Counted from the first letter of the stretch, positions 21,349 to 31,783 are shown. The stretch: DNA of 64,000 bases from Deltaproteobacteria bacterium (GCA_031285295.1 JAITWK010000039.1:119104-183103), one strand, 5' to 3'. Numbers and translations: made by a program. Notes: generated by a model from the sequence alone, not told the origin.

Positions 21349-23571
21349 TTATTCAGAGTCGGAGTGCGGCGTAAATTCTTCCAGCGCCTCGGCCGTGGCC
21401 TGTAAAAAAGCGTAGCCGTATTTTTTGTCCGGTTCCAGGTGCGCGCCCTCGGCCCATTCGTTCCAGGCATTGATGAAGACGAACTGCTGCTCCGGCGGGT
21501 TGTGCGCGTGCGTATAATCCAAAATATTCTTCAGCCACTTTTTGTACACCGGCGGCTCGGTGTGGTGGAAGATTAAAGCATTTTTATTCTTGCGCGCAGT
21601 ATTATCCCAAGCTGGAAAGGCCGTCTTGAAAGTCGTCCAGACAGATGGCTTCATGTATTCTTCAGCATCTACCAGAAAACGGGTGTCGTGTACACTGCCG
21701 GAGAAGCTGTCGCAGACAAAGTGCAAATTATTGGCTCCCGGTGTCATGCCGCACTTGTGCGGCGGAAATTCCACCCCGGCGTCAAAGCCCCAGTCGCGTG
21801 GATCATCGTGAAAGTCATGCGACAAAGCCGTAATAAGAAAAAGACCGGGCAAACCGTGTTTTTTAGCCGTCTTGCGGAAGTTATCCGTCAATGTCAGTAC
21901 CCGGGATTTCCGCCAATAATGTGGGCGGTAGATGATCAGGGCTGGCCTGCCATCAATCGTAATGTAGCGGGTATCCTGCAAGAAGGGCAGCATATCTTCT
22001 ATGAAGCGCTGATCATCTTCCGGCTGCAAGTTTTGGCCTATGAGCAAATCGTCTTCCGAACCGTCCCAACGACGCGACCAAGGCTCGTTGGCCCAACAGA
22101 AGCAGAACGGCAAATCCAGGTTTTTGTCCGCCAGGTAATCGAACACTGGCTTTTCCATCATCCGCTTGCCGGAAAACCAGTAATAGTGGAAGCAAAAACC
22201 ATAAATGCCGTACTGCTTGGCCAATTCAACCTGACGGTGCATTACCTCTGGCACTCGCAGATCATAGAGGCCAAGGTCTATCGGCAGTTGTGGCTGATGG
22301 TGCCCAACGAATAGTGGGACGGTCTTGACCACATTGGTCCACTCGGTGAAACCGCGCCCCCACCATGCGTCGTTTTCCGGAAAAGTATGGAATTGTGGCA
22401 GATAAAAAGCGATAGCTTTTGGAGCGTCCGGCTGCGGGGCGGTCATTTTTGAGGATATGTCCACAAAACATGGGGACATTTTTTCTGGTAGTTTCTGCAC
22501 TTGATTCCGGTACTCTGACAAAGCATAGACAGCGATTTGAAAATCGGTATTCTGATCTGTACTTGGCTCCATTCTATGTTCTTTTTTAAAACGAGCGTTA
22601 CGCCAGGCGTTGCGAGTATTTTTCAGTAGATTCCACAGCGGGCGCGGCAGATATTTTCGTATAAACGGTTTAAACCGCAATAGAGAATAAGTCACTCCAG
22701 CTGTGGGGGAAGTGACCACGCCACCTTGTGTATCCGGCACAAGTTTGCTGCGGTAATGCCACATGAGGCGCATTTCAGGTTCGGTCAAAGCACTCAGGCG
22801 CTTCAGGTTAAGATCGTGTAGTTCTTGTGCCGGCAGTGCCGAAAGTTGTAATGTCGAGATGTACTGAAGAACATAGGAGAGAGGGTTTGCCGCCACACAT
22901 CCAAGTACACCCGGATGCACCAGTTTTGTCGGATCATATGGATGCAGTCCGGGCAAATCCCAAATGGTATGTGTTGCCTGCATTACTTCAAGTCCAAGTT
23001 CCGAAAATAGATTTGCTATGGACTCAGCAGTGAAAAAGCGCAAATGAGTGCGATCCAGAATGCCATAATCCATGTAATCAAATTTTTGAGCCAGAACTTG
23101 GACAGCGATACTGCCGTGCGCCACGTTCGGTAGTGAGACGATCATGCGCCCACCGGGATTCAAGGCTGGGATAAAGTTGCGCAACACGGCCGCTGGCGCG
23201 TATAAATGCTCCAGTACATCGCCGAAAACAATGTAATCAAAACCCTGCCTGTAATAACTTTCATAATCATCAAAAATATTCAGATCGACTTTAGCGACAT
23301 GATCATAAGCTTGACTGGCTTTTGCGATTGCAACGCTCTCCTGCGCGTACTCCATTCCCCACACCCTACAACTTTTCTTGTGATGGAGGTAAATTCCCAA
23401 ATCTCCGCAGGAGCAACCTACGTCCAAGACGCGCGTTCCCTCTTGTATACATCTGACAATGTGGGTATGCGAAGAATTTGAATCAGTATCGTTGATGGCA
23501 CTTTTATAGCGTGTGGGATCAAGTTCCGGCATATCTACAACAGCTGGTGAGGGTATATTTTGTGGACTCAT
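21349..23571 (-). CDS. methyltransferase fused to a WbsX-type glycosyltransferase domain
   Basis: 740 aa. The N-terminal 220 residues are a class I methyltransferase (GTRVLDVGCSCGDLGIYL near 45, DYIVFGDVLEHL near 135). From about 378 onward the chain is a WbsX (GH99-like) domain: AIAFYLPQFHTFPENDAWWG, GRGFTEWTNV, FHYYWFSGKRMMEKP, FCWANEPWSRRWDG and NAWNEWAEGAHLEPD. WbsX domains occur in O-antigen and capsule clusters and are thought to act on the glycan. It is the first gene of the long operon; 51 bp separate it from the upstream ABC permease and no terminator is visible there, so read-through from the importer genes is possible. Confidence 0.88.
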   Translation of the reverse strand: MSPQNIPSPAVVDMPELDPTRYKSAINDTDSNSSHTHIVRCIQEGTRVLDVGCSCGDLGIYLHHKKSCRVWGMEYAQESVAIAKASQAYDHVAKVDLNIFDDYESYYRQGFDYIVFGDVLEHLYAPAAVLRNFIPALNPGGRMIVSLPNVAHGSIAVQVLAQKFDYMDYGILDRTHLRFFTAESIANLFSELGLEVMQATHTIWDLPGLHPYDPTKLVHPGVLGCVAANPLSYVLQYISTLQLSALPAQELHDLNLKRLSALTEPEMRLMWHYRSKLVPDTQGGVVTSPTAGVTYSLLRFKPFIRKYLPRPLWNLLKNTRNAWRNARFKKEHRMEPSTDQNTDFQIAVYALSEYRNQVQKLPEKMSPCFVDISSKMTAPQPDAPKAIAFYLPQFHTFPENDAWWGRGFTEWTNVVKTVPLFVGHHQPQLPIDLGLYDLRVPEVMHRQVELAKQYGIYGFCFHYYWFSGKRMMEKPVFDYLADKNLDLPFCFCWANEPWSRRWDGSEDDLLIGQNLQPEDDQRFIEDMLPFLQDTRYITIDGRPALIIYRPHYWRKSRVLTLTDNFRKTAKKHGLPGLFLITALSHDFHDDPRDWGFDAGVEFPPHKCGMTPGANNLHFVCDSFSGSVHDTRFLVDAEEYMKPSVWTTFKTAFPAWDNTARKNKNALIFHHTEPPVYKKWLKNILDYTHAHNPPEQQFVFINAWNEWAEGAHLEPDKKYGYAFLQATAEALEEFTPHSDSE

Positions 23572-23622
23572 AAGCTCTCCTGAGCAAATAGGAAATTTTT
23601 TTAAAATAAAAATTGGATTAAA

Positions 23623-24366
23623 TCATGTATGTTTGAGCTTGCAGCGCGTGAAAATAAATTTTTCAGAGAGAAAACCTACCAGTACTATAACTACCATAAC
23701 CCCCACAGCCTGATCCATGGCATGTAACTCCCGGCCAAAATGTAACAATTGTCCGACACCGAAACGGCTGATGATTGTTACATAAATTTCGGCAGCCATA
23801 AGAGAACGCCAAGCGAAAGCCCATCCCATACGAGCGCCATTGGCCAGTTGCGGAAGCGCTGCAGGAAAAACAACCGTGCGCCAAGCATGAAAACCTCGAG
23901 ACCCCATCACTCTAGCTGCTTGGACATAAATAGGCGGTACCGAGGTAATGGCTTCTTTTGTGCTGAGCGTAATGGCCCACATAGAGCCCATAATCACTAC
24001 AAAATACATGGCATTTTCACTTTGCCCGAACCATAGTAGAGCTAGCGGTGCCCAACATACTGATGGTAGGGTCTGCAGGCCTAGTGCAACCACTCCCAAA
24101 GTACTTCTGGCCAGAAAGCTATGATAAAGAAGTAAGCCTATGCTGATACCAAAGATAAGTCCCATCACATATCCAATAGCCAGGCGGCTTAGCGTTACAC
24201 CCAAAGCGGAAAGAAGCACGCCATCAAGCATGCTGGAGATCAAATATTTGCCGACATCGAAAGGCGAGGGCAGCAAAATTGGTGATACCCATTTAAGTGC
24301 ACAGACAACCTGCCAGCAACCAATGAAAATTGCAAAAATAAATATGGCTAGAAGTCTTGTTTTCAT
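23623..24366 (-). CDS. ABC importer permease, SsuC/TauC family
   Basis: 247 aa inner-membrane permease with about six helices and a BPD-transport EAA-like region (STKEAITSVPPIYVQAARVMGSRGF). It belongs to the sulfonate/taurine/nitrate importer family. It overlaps the ATPase gene by 4 bp. The exact substrate cannot be assigned from sequence, but a sulfur source would fit next to sulfation genes. Confidence 0.88.
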   Translation of the reverse strand: MKTRLLAIFIFAIFIGCWQVVCALKWVSPILLPSPFDVGKYLISSMLDGVLLSALGVTLSRLAIGYVMGLIFGISIGLLLYHSFLARSTLGVVALGLQTLPSVCWAPLALLWFGQSENAMYFVVIMGSMWAITLSTKEAITSVPPIYVQAARVMGSRGFHAWRTVVFPAALPQLANGARMGWAFAWRSLMAAEIYVTIISRFGVGQLLHFGRELHAMDQAVGVMVVIVLVGFLSEKFIFTRCKLKHT

Positions 24367-25139
24367 TGAATCGACTCTACATTTTCTTTTTGCTGCAAAC
24401 GTTGGGAAATTAAACTTGCTGTCTGCCCGATACCTGTGTCGTTCATAGTGCGCGGGTGCGGCAGAGAAATCGGCTGATCGTCAATGACGCGTCCGGCTGA
24501 CATCAAAATTATGCGTGTACCTAAACAAGCGGCTTCTCTGGCATTGTGCGTTACCATGATAACAGTTTTTTGGGTTTCCTTCCAGATACGCTGCATATCT
24601 GCGTAAAGCTGTTCCCTGGTCATGGCATCCAAGGCACTGAACGGTTCATCCATGAGCAGGATATTTGGATCTGGAGCTAGAGCTCGTGCCAGCGCCACCC
24701 GTTGGCGCATACCGCCGGAAAGTTGGTTGATATGAAAATGATGAACATTGGAAAGGCCCACCAAGTCAAGATAGGCTTCTGCCTTTTTTTGCATTTCGTC
24801 GCGACTCATTCTTTCCACGAATTGTAGCCCGTACATAACATTTCCAAGTACATCCAACCAAGGGAAAAGGGCATCCTGTTGAAACATGAGCATACGGTGA
24901 CGATTGGGCCCACAGACAAGCTCTCCGTTGTTGCGTATAGTTCCCGCATCCAGCTCTGTCAGCCCTGAAATAACTGACAGTAGTGTGGATTTCCCACAGC
25001 CGCTACGTCCGAGCAAGCAAAGGTATTCTCCAGCGTTGACGGAAAATGTCACATCGGCCAAAGCAGTCACAAGCCGCCCGTCCCGATTGGACATGTACGT
25101 TTTACTCACGTTTTCCAGAGTTAGGCAGGGACTGCTCAT
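24363..25139 (-). CDS. ABC importer ATP-binding protein, SsuB/TauB family
   Basis: 258 aa. Walker A LLGRSGCGKST, signature LSGGMRQRVALARAL, Walker B ILLMDEPFSALD and the switch H in MVTHNAREA are all intact. It overlaps the binding-protein gene and the permease gene by 4 bp each, so the three importer genes are translated as one unit. Confidence 0.92.
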   Translation of the reverse strand: MSSPCLTLENVSKTYMSNRDGRLVTALADVTFSVNAGEYLCLLGRSGCGKSTLLSVISGLTELDAGTIRNNGELVCGPNRHRMLMFQQDALFPWLDVLGNVMYGLQFVERMSRDEMQKKAEAYLDLVGLSNVHHFHINQLSGGMRQRVALARALAPDPNILLMDEPFSALDAMTREQLYADMQRIWKETQKTVIMVTHNAREAACLGTRIILMSAGRVIDDQPISLPHPRTMNDTGIGQTASLISQRLQQKENVESIQ

Positions 25140-26113
25140 GGGTGTATTACCAAACCAGACAGGTCAGGGTTTTCCTTTATAAAATTGGCGCGTTGCGCAG
25201 CTTGCAATGCCATGGAAAAATTTTCGGTATTGATAAGTGTATTGAACACAAGGCGAGGCCAAGCGCGTTCTACCAAGGCAAGAGGGAACTTGCGTCTGGT
25301 TTGGCGGGTAAGTTCGTCTGCAACACGTTGTCTGGCCTCTTCTGGATGTTCGAGGATCCAAGTGTTTAATTCTTCATGGGCGGCAACGAACTTTTTGACA
25401 ATATCAGGGTGTTCATCAATAAAATCATTGCTGGCGACTAGTACAGTGGTTATAGAGCTTTCCTCAGGTTCTGCATATACAATTTTTCCTCCAGCTTCCA
25501 TTTCCAAGCGAGAAACCCAGGGCTCTACAGTCCAGGCCGCATCAATTTTGCCTGTAGCAAAAAGACTGAAAATGGAGGCGTTGGCTGTGGGTATAATCTG
25601 CACATCGCCACCTGTCATCGTAACCAACATACCTGCCTGCAAAAACCAATTTCGGCAAGCAATATCCTGGGTGTTGCCCAGTTGGGGCGTAGCAATACGC
25701 TTTCCTGCGAAATCTTTAGGCATGGCACTGTAACTACCTTCTGGAACAACTAGCGCGGCTCCTCCGCGTACAGCGCCTGAGACAACATACAGCCCCGAAC
25801 CACCCGAGCGGATGTAGGCATTCAGAGCGGGGTTTGGACCAACATAGGTAACGTTAACGGCTTTTGCAAAAAGTGCCTCCATGGCAGATGGCCCGGCATT
25901 AAAGCTGATCCATTCAAAGTGTATCTCTGGAATACGTTGCTCAAACCAACCATCACCATTAACAGTCATGTTTTGTGCTATCAAAGCATGCGCATGGGTA
26001 ATGTTTGGGAAATACCCAATAGTTACTTTTACATCTTCGGCGGCGCAAAAATAGCTTGGAGTACCCCAAAAAATAGATAGAAATAATACGAAAGAATAGA
26101 AAGTACGAGACAT
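25136..26113 (-). CDS. ABC importer substrate-binding protein, SsuA/TauA-like
   Basis: 325 aa periplasmic binding protein with an N-terminal signal peptide ending near FCAAEDV. VTIGYFPNITHAHALIAQNM and FNAGPSAMEALFAKAVNVTYVGPNP are typical of the aliphatic sulfonate/taurine/nitrate group (NMT1-like fold). First gene of the importer operon, with TATAAT on the minus strand at 26166-26161 just upstream. The ligand is not determinable here. Confidence 0.88.
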   Translation of the reverse strand: MSRTFYSFVLFLSIFWGTPSYFCAAEDVKVTIGYFPNITHAHALIAQNMTVNGDGWFEQRIPEIHFEWISFNAGPSAMEALFAKAVNVTYVGPNPALNAYIRSGGSGLYVVSGAVRGGAALVVPEGSYSAMPKDFAGKRIATPQLGNTQDIACRNWFLQAGMLVTMTGGDVQIIPTANASIFSLFATGKIDAAWTVEPWVSRLEMEAGGKIVYAEPEESSITTVLVASNDFIDEHPDIVKKFVAAHEELNTWILEHPEEARQRVADELTRQTRRKFPLALVERAWPRLVFNTLINTENFSMALQAAQRANFIKENPDLSGLVIHP

Positions 26114-26160
26114 ATTTCCTCTTTATTTTTCTTAGTAAAGAATTACTAATGGGATTTTTT

Positions 26161-26199
26161 ATTATAAAGCAAATGGCAAAGGTTTATACACTAAGTCAA
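26161..26199 (-). promoter_or_regulatory. candidate promoter of the importer operon
   Basis: A perfect TATAAT (26166-26161) lies about 48 bp before the binding-protein ATG. The best -35-like word, TTGACT (26199-26194), is 27 bases away and too far to pair in the classical way, so only the -10 is supported. Confidence 0.4.
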
Positions 26200-26230
26200 G
26201 GCCATAGTCATAAAAGAATTTATAATCAAC

Positions 26231-26267
26231 AAAAAATCCCCACCAGCATAACTGCCGATGGGGATTT
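26231..26267 (-). terminator. rho-independent terminator after rplL
   Basis: AAATCCCC (26267-26260 on the minus strand) pairs with GGGGATTT (26241-26234) and the hairpin runs directly into TTT. It lies 24 bp past the rplL stop. It closes the ribosomal protein operon before the island, where rpoB would normally follow. Confidence 0.88.
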
Positions 26268-26290
26268 ATAGCACAAAAATAAAACTTATA

Positions 26291-26677
26291 CTACTTCACT
26301 TCGACTTCAGCGCCGGCTTCAACCAGCTGCTTCTTGGCGTCTTCGGCTTTGTCCTTGGCGATGGCTTCCAGCAGGGTGGAAGGAGCGCCGTCGACTTTGT
26401 CCTTGGCTTCCTTGAGGCCCAGGCCGGTCAGGGCGCGGACAACCTTGATGACAGCGATCTTGTTGGCGCCAGCGCCCTTGAGGATCACGTCAAATTCGGT
26501 CTTTTCTTCTTCAGCCGGGGCAGCGGCGGCAGCCGGGGCGGCTGCCATGGCCATGGCCGGGGCAGCGGCGGAAACGCCGAACTTTTCTTCCAGTTCCTTG
26601 ATGAACTGGGAAAGTTCAAGCACGGTCATATTGGCAATGAAATCAACGACTTGTTCTTTGGTTACAGACATTTTCAT
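26291..26677 (-). CDS. rplL: 50S ribosomal protein L7/L12
   Basis: 128 aa stalk protein with the N-terminal dimer helices, an Ala-rich hinge (residues about 40-55) and the conserved factor-binding C-terminal domain ([34 protein letters not shown]). It follows rplJ by 21 bp as usual. Unusually, it ends in a strong terminator and is followed by the accessory island instead of rpoB. Confidence 0.98.
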   Translation of the reverse strand: MKMSVTKEQVVDFIANMTVLELSQFIKELEEKFGVSAAAPAMAMAAAPAAAAAPAEEEKTEFDVILKGAGANKIAVIKVVRALTGLGLKEAKDKVDGAPSTLLEAIAKDKAEDAKKQLVEAGAEVEVK

Positions 26678-26698
26678 CTCCTTAAAAGTTCTTTGGGC

Positions 26699-27217
26699 TT
26701 AGGCGGCTTTTTTTTCTTCTATGGCTTTAAGCGCATAGAGCATACCGCGAATGACGTTGGCGAACAGGGATACGAAGTTGGTGGGCACGGCGTTCATGGT
26801 GCCGAGCGTCATGGCCAACAGTTCCTGCTTGCCGGGCAGCTTTGCCAAATCTTCAAGTTCAGCGCTGGTCAGCGCCTTGCCTTCAAGGCTGCCATGCCGG
26901 AGCACCAGTTTTTTGCTGGTGCGGGCGAAGTCCGTGATGGCCTTGGCCAGGGCAACGGGATCAGAAAATCCCAGAGCCAGGGCGCAGTTCTCACGGAACA
27001 TGTCCTTTATGGCATCGTGTCTACCATCAGTAAACGCGATGCGCGCGAGGGTATTCTTCACGATAAGGAGCTCACCGCCCACTTCGCGAAGCTTTACTCT
27101 CAAACGGAGCATTTCTTCCACCGGCATGCCCTTGAAGTCAGCGACGACTGTGATCGAAGCGTCTTGAGCCTTGGCTTTGATCCGCTCAATAACTGCTGCT
27201 TTTTCAGTTCTATTCAC
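26699..27217 (-). CDS. rplJ: 50S ribosomal protein L10
   Basis: 172 aa, the base of the L7/L12 stalk. It starts with GTG at 27217 behind AGGAGAG. The N-terminal rRNA-binding part ([24 protein letters not shown]) and the C-terminal helix that carries L12 dimers are present. Autoregulation through the upstream leader is known for this gene in other bacteria. Confidence 0.97.
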   Translation of the reverse strand: MNRTEKAAVIERIKAKAQDASITVVADFKGMPVEEMLRLRVKLREVGGELLIVKNTLARIAFTDGRHDAIKDMFRENCALALGFSDPVALAKAITDFARTSKKLVLRHGSLEGKALTSAELEDLAKLPGKQELLAMTLGTMNAVPTNFVSLFANVIRGMLYALKAIEEKKAA

Positions 27218-27434
27218 TCGACTCTCCTAGAGCTTTGTGTTGCTGGTGGAATTTACTGAGCCAAAGACTTAACTTTTGTCTCAACAGGAGATTAAGGCCG
27301 GGATTACTCCGGTGGCCGCCTGTTTTCTTCGACTCGGAAATTCCATGTCCTTTGCCGATAAGCGGGCGCTTGCGCGCTCGTTGTATAAAACCGGCCGAAG
27401 CCGGATTTATTTTTCAATAGTAGCGCTGGGCGTT
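27218..27434 (-). promoter_or_regulatory. rplJ leader region with a terminator-like hairpin
   Basis: 217 bp between rplA and rplJ without a gene. On the minus strand CCGGC-TTCG-GCCGG (27404-27391) runs into TTTTAT just after rplA, and GC-rich complementary segments follow. The position equals that of the L10(L12) autoregulatory leader known in many bacteria. The L10-binding motif itself was not identified by eye. Confidence 0.5.
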
Positions 27435-28151
27435 TTAGGCCGCGCTGCCTTCAATGAACTTGCGGATGACGCTGGGGTCTACCTTGAAGCCAGGACCCAT
27501 GGTGGTGGAAATGGCCATGGAGAGCATGTAGGTTCCCTTGGCCGAAGAAGGCTTCATACGGTTGACCTGATCCAGCAGAGCCTTGAGGTTGTCCAGAATC
27601 TTTTCCGGACCGAAGGAGACTTTGCCCAGAGGAGCGTGCAGCACCCCGGCTTTGTCAACCCGGAACTCGACACGGCCAGCCTTGACTTCCTTGATGGCAG
27701 AGGCCACGTCAAAAGTGACGGTGCCGGTCTTGGCGTTGGGCATCAGGCCGCGCGGGCCAAGCACTCGGCCAATCTGGCCAACCAGGGCCATCATGTCCGG
27801 GGTGGCGATGGCGGAATCAAAATCCAGCATGCCTTCCTTGACCTGGGCTACCAGATCTTCGGCACCCACGAGGTCCGCTCCGGCTTCCCGGGCTTCGGCC
27901 TGCTTTTCGCCCTTGGCGAACACAGCCACGCGCACGGTTTTGCCCAGACCATGCGGCAGGGCGCAAGCGCCGCGCACCATCTGGTCGGAGTATTTGGGAT
28001 CCACGCCCAGGCGCAGGGCCAAATCGACGGTTTCGTCAAACTTGGCGAAGGAAGCAGCCAAAGCTTTGCTTACGGCTTCATCCACCTGGTGCTTGAACTG
28101 TAAATCGACATTTTCTATTGCTTTACGATATTTTTTTCCATGTTGGGGCAT
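27435..28151 (-). CDS. rplA: 50S ribosomal protein L1
   Basis: 238 aa, usual length. The [33 protein letters not shown] block is seen as [15 protein letters not shown] and [14 protein letters not shown]. It binds 23S rRNA at the L1 stalk and is a known autoregulator of its operon. It starts with ATG 28151 after a 182-bp gap from rplK, longer than the few bases found in many bacteria. Confidence 0.97.
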   Translation of the reverse strand: MPQHGKKYRKAIENVDLQFKHQVDEAVSKALAASFAKFDETVDLALRLGVDPKYSDQMVRGACALPHGLGKTVRVAVFAKGEKQAEAREAGADLVGAEDLVAQVKEGMLDFDSAIATPDMMALVGQIGRVLGPRGLMPNAKTGTVTFDVASAIKEVKAGRVEFRVDKAGVLHAPLGKVSFGPEKILDNLKALLDQVNRMKPSSAKGTYMLSMAISTTMGPGFKVDPSVIRKFIEGSAA

Positions 28152-28284
28152 TGTAACCCACCTTCCTTAAAGTCGTTCGAATCTCCTGCGGCCGGATGTT
28201 CCTGCCTTACTAAGCCAGGCCGGTTTAGCCGATCTGGGCCGAATTTACGTCCTTATGCCGTTTGTGCGACAGGGGCGCTTCGGC

Positions 28285-28308
28285 GCAAAAGCCCGGCAGC
28301 TACCGGGC
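28285..28308 (-). terminator. attenuator-like hairpin between rplK and rplA
   Basis: GCCCGG and CCGGGC (28308-28303 with 28296-28291, 6-nt loop) followed by TTTTGCG on the minus strand, within the 177-182 bp rplK-rplA spacer. It probably tunes read-through; it cannot be a full stop because rplA has no other obvious promoter. Confidence 0.45.
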
Positions 28309-28333
28309 AGACCGCAGTGCAATTGATTAAACG

Positions 28334-28756
28334 CTATTTAATATCAATGCCCATGCTGCGGGCGGTACCCATGATGGAGCGCTTGGCGGCTTCCAGATCT
28401 TTTGCGGTCAGATCCGGCTGCTTCAGCTTGGCGATTTCCTCAACCTGCTGCATGGAAAGAGCGGCAACCTTGGTACGGTTGGGCACGCCGGATCCTTTTT
28501 CAAGCTTGGCCGCCTTGAGCAACAGCACAGAGGCGGGCGGAGTCTTGGTGATGAAGGTGAAAGAACGATCGCTGAACACCGTGATAATCACGGGGATGAT
28601 CGTGCCTTTCTGATCTGCGGTGCGGGCGTTGAACGCCTTGCAGAATTCCATGATGTTCAGGCCGTGCTGACCCAGAGCCGGGCCAACCGGCGGAGAGGGG
28701 TTGGCAGCGCCGCCCGGAATTTGCAGTTTTATTTTGGCGATTTCTTTTTTAGCCAT
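28334..28756 (-). CDS. rplK: 50S ribosomal protein L11
   Basis: 140 aa from ATG 28756 ([16 protein letters not shown]); an ATG two codons upstream is too close to the AAGGA box. [23 protein letters not shown] and the C-terminal KTPPASVLL rRNA-binding domain are canonical. It lies 34 bp downstream of nusG. Confidence 0.97.
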   Translation of the reverse strand: MAKKEIAKIKLQIPGGAANPSPPVGPALGQHGLNIMEFCKAFNARTADQKGTIIPVIITVFSDRSFTFITKTPPASVLLLKAAKLEKGSGVPNRTKVAALSMQQVEEIAKLKQPDLTAKDLEAAKRSIMGTARSMGIDIK

Positions 28757-28790
28757 GATCATTTATCCTTACAATACAATATTTTTAGCA

Positions 28791-29357
28791 TCAACCCTTG
28801 GACACCTGGACGAAATCCAGTTCGACCGGCGTCTGCCGACCGAAGATGGAAACGGAAACCCTGAGCTTGCCTTTGTCGTAGTTGACATCTTCAACCACTC
28901 CGTTAAAGCCGCCGAAGGGACCGTCAATAACCCTGACTTCGTCACCGCGCTCGAAGTTGAACTTGGGACGCGGCTGTTCGTGTCTGGTTTCCATCATGGA
29001 GAGGATGCGTTCGGCTTCGCTGTCCAACATGGGAGCCGGGCGGTTTTTGCCGCCCACGAATCCGGTCACCTTGGGGATAGATTGGATCAGGTGCCAGGAT
29101 TCATCGGTCATGGCCATGCGAATCATCACATAACCAGGGTAGAACTTGCGGGTGAAAGTTTTCTTTTCCCCGCGCACCAGTTCAATGATGCGCTCAGTGG
29201 GAATAATCACTTCCTTTACCGCTCCGCCGTCCTGACCGGTGCGCATCATTTCGCGTATAGTCTGCTCCACCCGGTTTTCAAAACCGGAGTAGGTATGCAG
29301 TATATACCAGCGCGCCCTGGGTCCGTCTGCGGACAGTTCAGTTTCAACTTCACTCAT
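28791..29357 (-). CDS. nusG: transcription termination/antitermination factor
   Basis: 188 aa. The NGN domain (RWYILHTYSGFENRVEQTI) is followed by the KOW domain (GDEVRVIDGPFGGFNGVVED). NusG binds RNA polymerase and couples it to Rho or the ribosome. It starts 2 bp after secE. Confidence 0.97.
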   Translation of the reverse strand: MSEVETELSADGPRARWYILHTYSGFENRVEQTIREMMRTGQDGGAVKEVIIPTERIIELVRGEKKTFTRKFYPGYVMIRMAMTDESWHLIQSIPKVTGFVGGKNRPAPMLDSEAERILSMMETRHEQPRPKFNFERGDEVRVIDGPFGGFNGVVEDVNYDKGKLRVSVSIFGRQTPVELDFVQVSKG

Positions 29358-29359
29358 GA

Positions 29360-29692
29360 CTAGCTTCCAATGCTCGTGATTGCTTCCACGACTTTCACCA
29401 GGAACAAATCCAGCGTGCCGAGGAAAATAGACATGACCGTAACCATAATAAGCACGGCAAAAGTTGTAACCCGGATTTCTTTCTTGGTCGGCCAGGTGAC
29501 TTTTTTGAGCTCAACCCTGGATTCTTCAAAAAAGACCCTGGCGTTCTCAAGCTTGCCGGGCTCGGAAGGAGCTTTTGCCCTGACTTTTTTGTCAGCAGTT
29601 TTTTCCGCAGACTTTTTTTCTGCGGATTTCTGCTCAAGCAAGGCTTTTTCCGATGGGACGGATGTGCTGGGCTGGGTGTCTTTAGTGGCCAT
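29360..29692 (-). CDS. secE: preprotein translocase subunit
   Basis: 110 aa from ATG 29692 with GAGG six bases upstream; an in-frame start ten codons earlier lacks such a box. The first 55 residues are a charged Lys/Ala/Glu-rich extension, then comes the SecE core with one membrane helix (RVELKKVTWPTKKEIRVTT, then VLIMVTVMSIFLGTLDLFLV). It is part of the SecYEG channel. Confidence 0.95.
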   Translation of the reverse strand: MATKDTQPSTSVPSEKALLEQKSAEKKSAEKTADKKVRAKAPSEPGKLENARVFFEESRVELKKVTWPTKKEIRVTTFAVLIMVTVMSIFLGTLDLFLVKVVEAITSIGS

Positions 29693-29780
29693 TTTTGCCT
29701 CAAATTGCCGTAACGCGCTCAAACAATATGTGGGTTGATGCGGAAGGACCTGGCCGGTCCTCCCGCACCCACTGGATTAT

Positions 29781-29856
29781 TGGCAGGGCAGGAGGGATTT
29801 GAACCCCCAGCGGGCGGTTTTGGAGACCGCTGCTCTACCGTTGGAGCTACTGCCCT
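29781..29856 (-). tRNA. trpT: tRNA-Trp (CCA anticodon)
   Basis: Acceptor AGGGCAG/CTGCCCT with encoded CCA, anticodon loop CTCCAAA and T arm GGGGGTTCAAATCCC are all visible on the minus strand. It sits between rpmG and secE as in many bacteria. Confidence 0.96.
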
Positions 29857-29868
29857 GTAACAGAGACA

Positions 29869-30018
29869 CTACTTGGATTCGCGGTGAACCGTCATTTTCT
29901 TGTCCCAGGGACAATACTTTTTCAGTTCGAGACGACCTGTGGTGTTCTTTTTATTCTTTGACGTCGCGTAATTACGCCGCTTGCACTCGGTGCAGGCGAG
30001 CTGAATATTGATACGCAT
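29869..30018 (-). CDS. rpmG: 50S ribosomal protein L33
   Basis: 49 aa ([20 protein letters not shown], ending TVHRESK). The first zinc pair CTEC is kept, while the second CxxC reads CPWD, so one ligand is missing. It lies 3 bp downstream of tuf and is likely co-transcribed with it and with the following tRNA-Trp. Confidence 0.95.
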   Translation of the reverse strand: MRINIQLACTECKRRNYATSKNKKNTTGRLELKKYCPWDKKMTVHRESK

Positions 30019-30021
30019 TTA

Positions 30022-31215
<1,194 letters not shown>

Positions 31216-31285
31216 GATTAACACTCCCTGCTGTTAACTTTGTTTGCCATGTGCGGACAACTTTTTTGTGTTCCTCAAAAGAAAA

Positions 31286-31361
<76 letters not shown>

Positions 31362-31395
31362 TTGTGGCGCTCACAGAGAGAACTTGAGCTTGGGA

Positions 31396-31471
31396 TGGAG
31401 CGGGAAACGAGACTCGAACTCGCAACCCTCAGCTTGGAAGGCTGATGCTCTAGCCATTGAGCTATTCCCGC
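31396..31471 (-). tRNA. glyT: tRNA-Gly (TCC anticodon)
   Basis: GCGGGAA/TTCCCGC acceptor, anticodon loop CTTCCAA, GAGTTCGAGTCTC T arm and CCA on the minus strand. Confidence 0.95.
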
Positions 31472-31473
31472 GC

Positions 31474-31648
31474 ATTTTGCCGTAGTTCTCCGACAGGAGC
31501 CCTGTCTCCTACAGCCAGGCCGTATGTTATACGGTTTGGCGGTCGCCTGTTTTTGCAGACACAAGGGCATTTGCCACAGTTCCGGCTTAAAAGCAAGAAC
31601 TACCTTTGGCTGTTGCCTCTTTTTGCCGTGCTGCTCCGACAGGCATTA
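31474..31648. repeat. degenerate remnants of the extragenic palindrome in tRNA spacers
   Basis: Two stretches (31474-31499 and 31611-31648) share the TTTTGCCGT..TGCT.CGACAGG core of the element described at 34083-34213, but lack its full length. They lie on either side of the 180-bp spacer between tRNA-Gly and tRNA-Tyr. Similarity is by eye and weak. Confidence 0.35.
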
Positions 31649-31653
31649 TTTTC

Positions 31654-31739
31654 TGGTGGTGGGGGATGGATTTGAACCATCGAAGTCGTACGACGACAGA
31701 TTTACAGTCTGTTCCCTTTGGCCGCTCGGGAACCCCACC
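31654..31739 (-). tRNA. tyrU: tRNA-Tyr (GTA anticodon)
   Basis: 86 nt with a long variable arm (class II), acceptor GGTGGGG/CCCCACC, anticodon loop CTGTAAA and CCA on the minus strand. About 180 bp of spacer lies between it and tRNA-Gly. Confidence 0.95.
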
Positions 31740-31783
31740 ATTTTTATATCTATTGCTCACCGCTTGCGGAGAGGCTCATTTAC

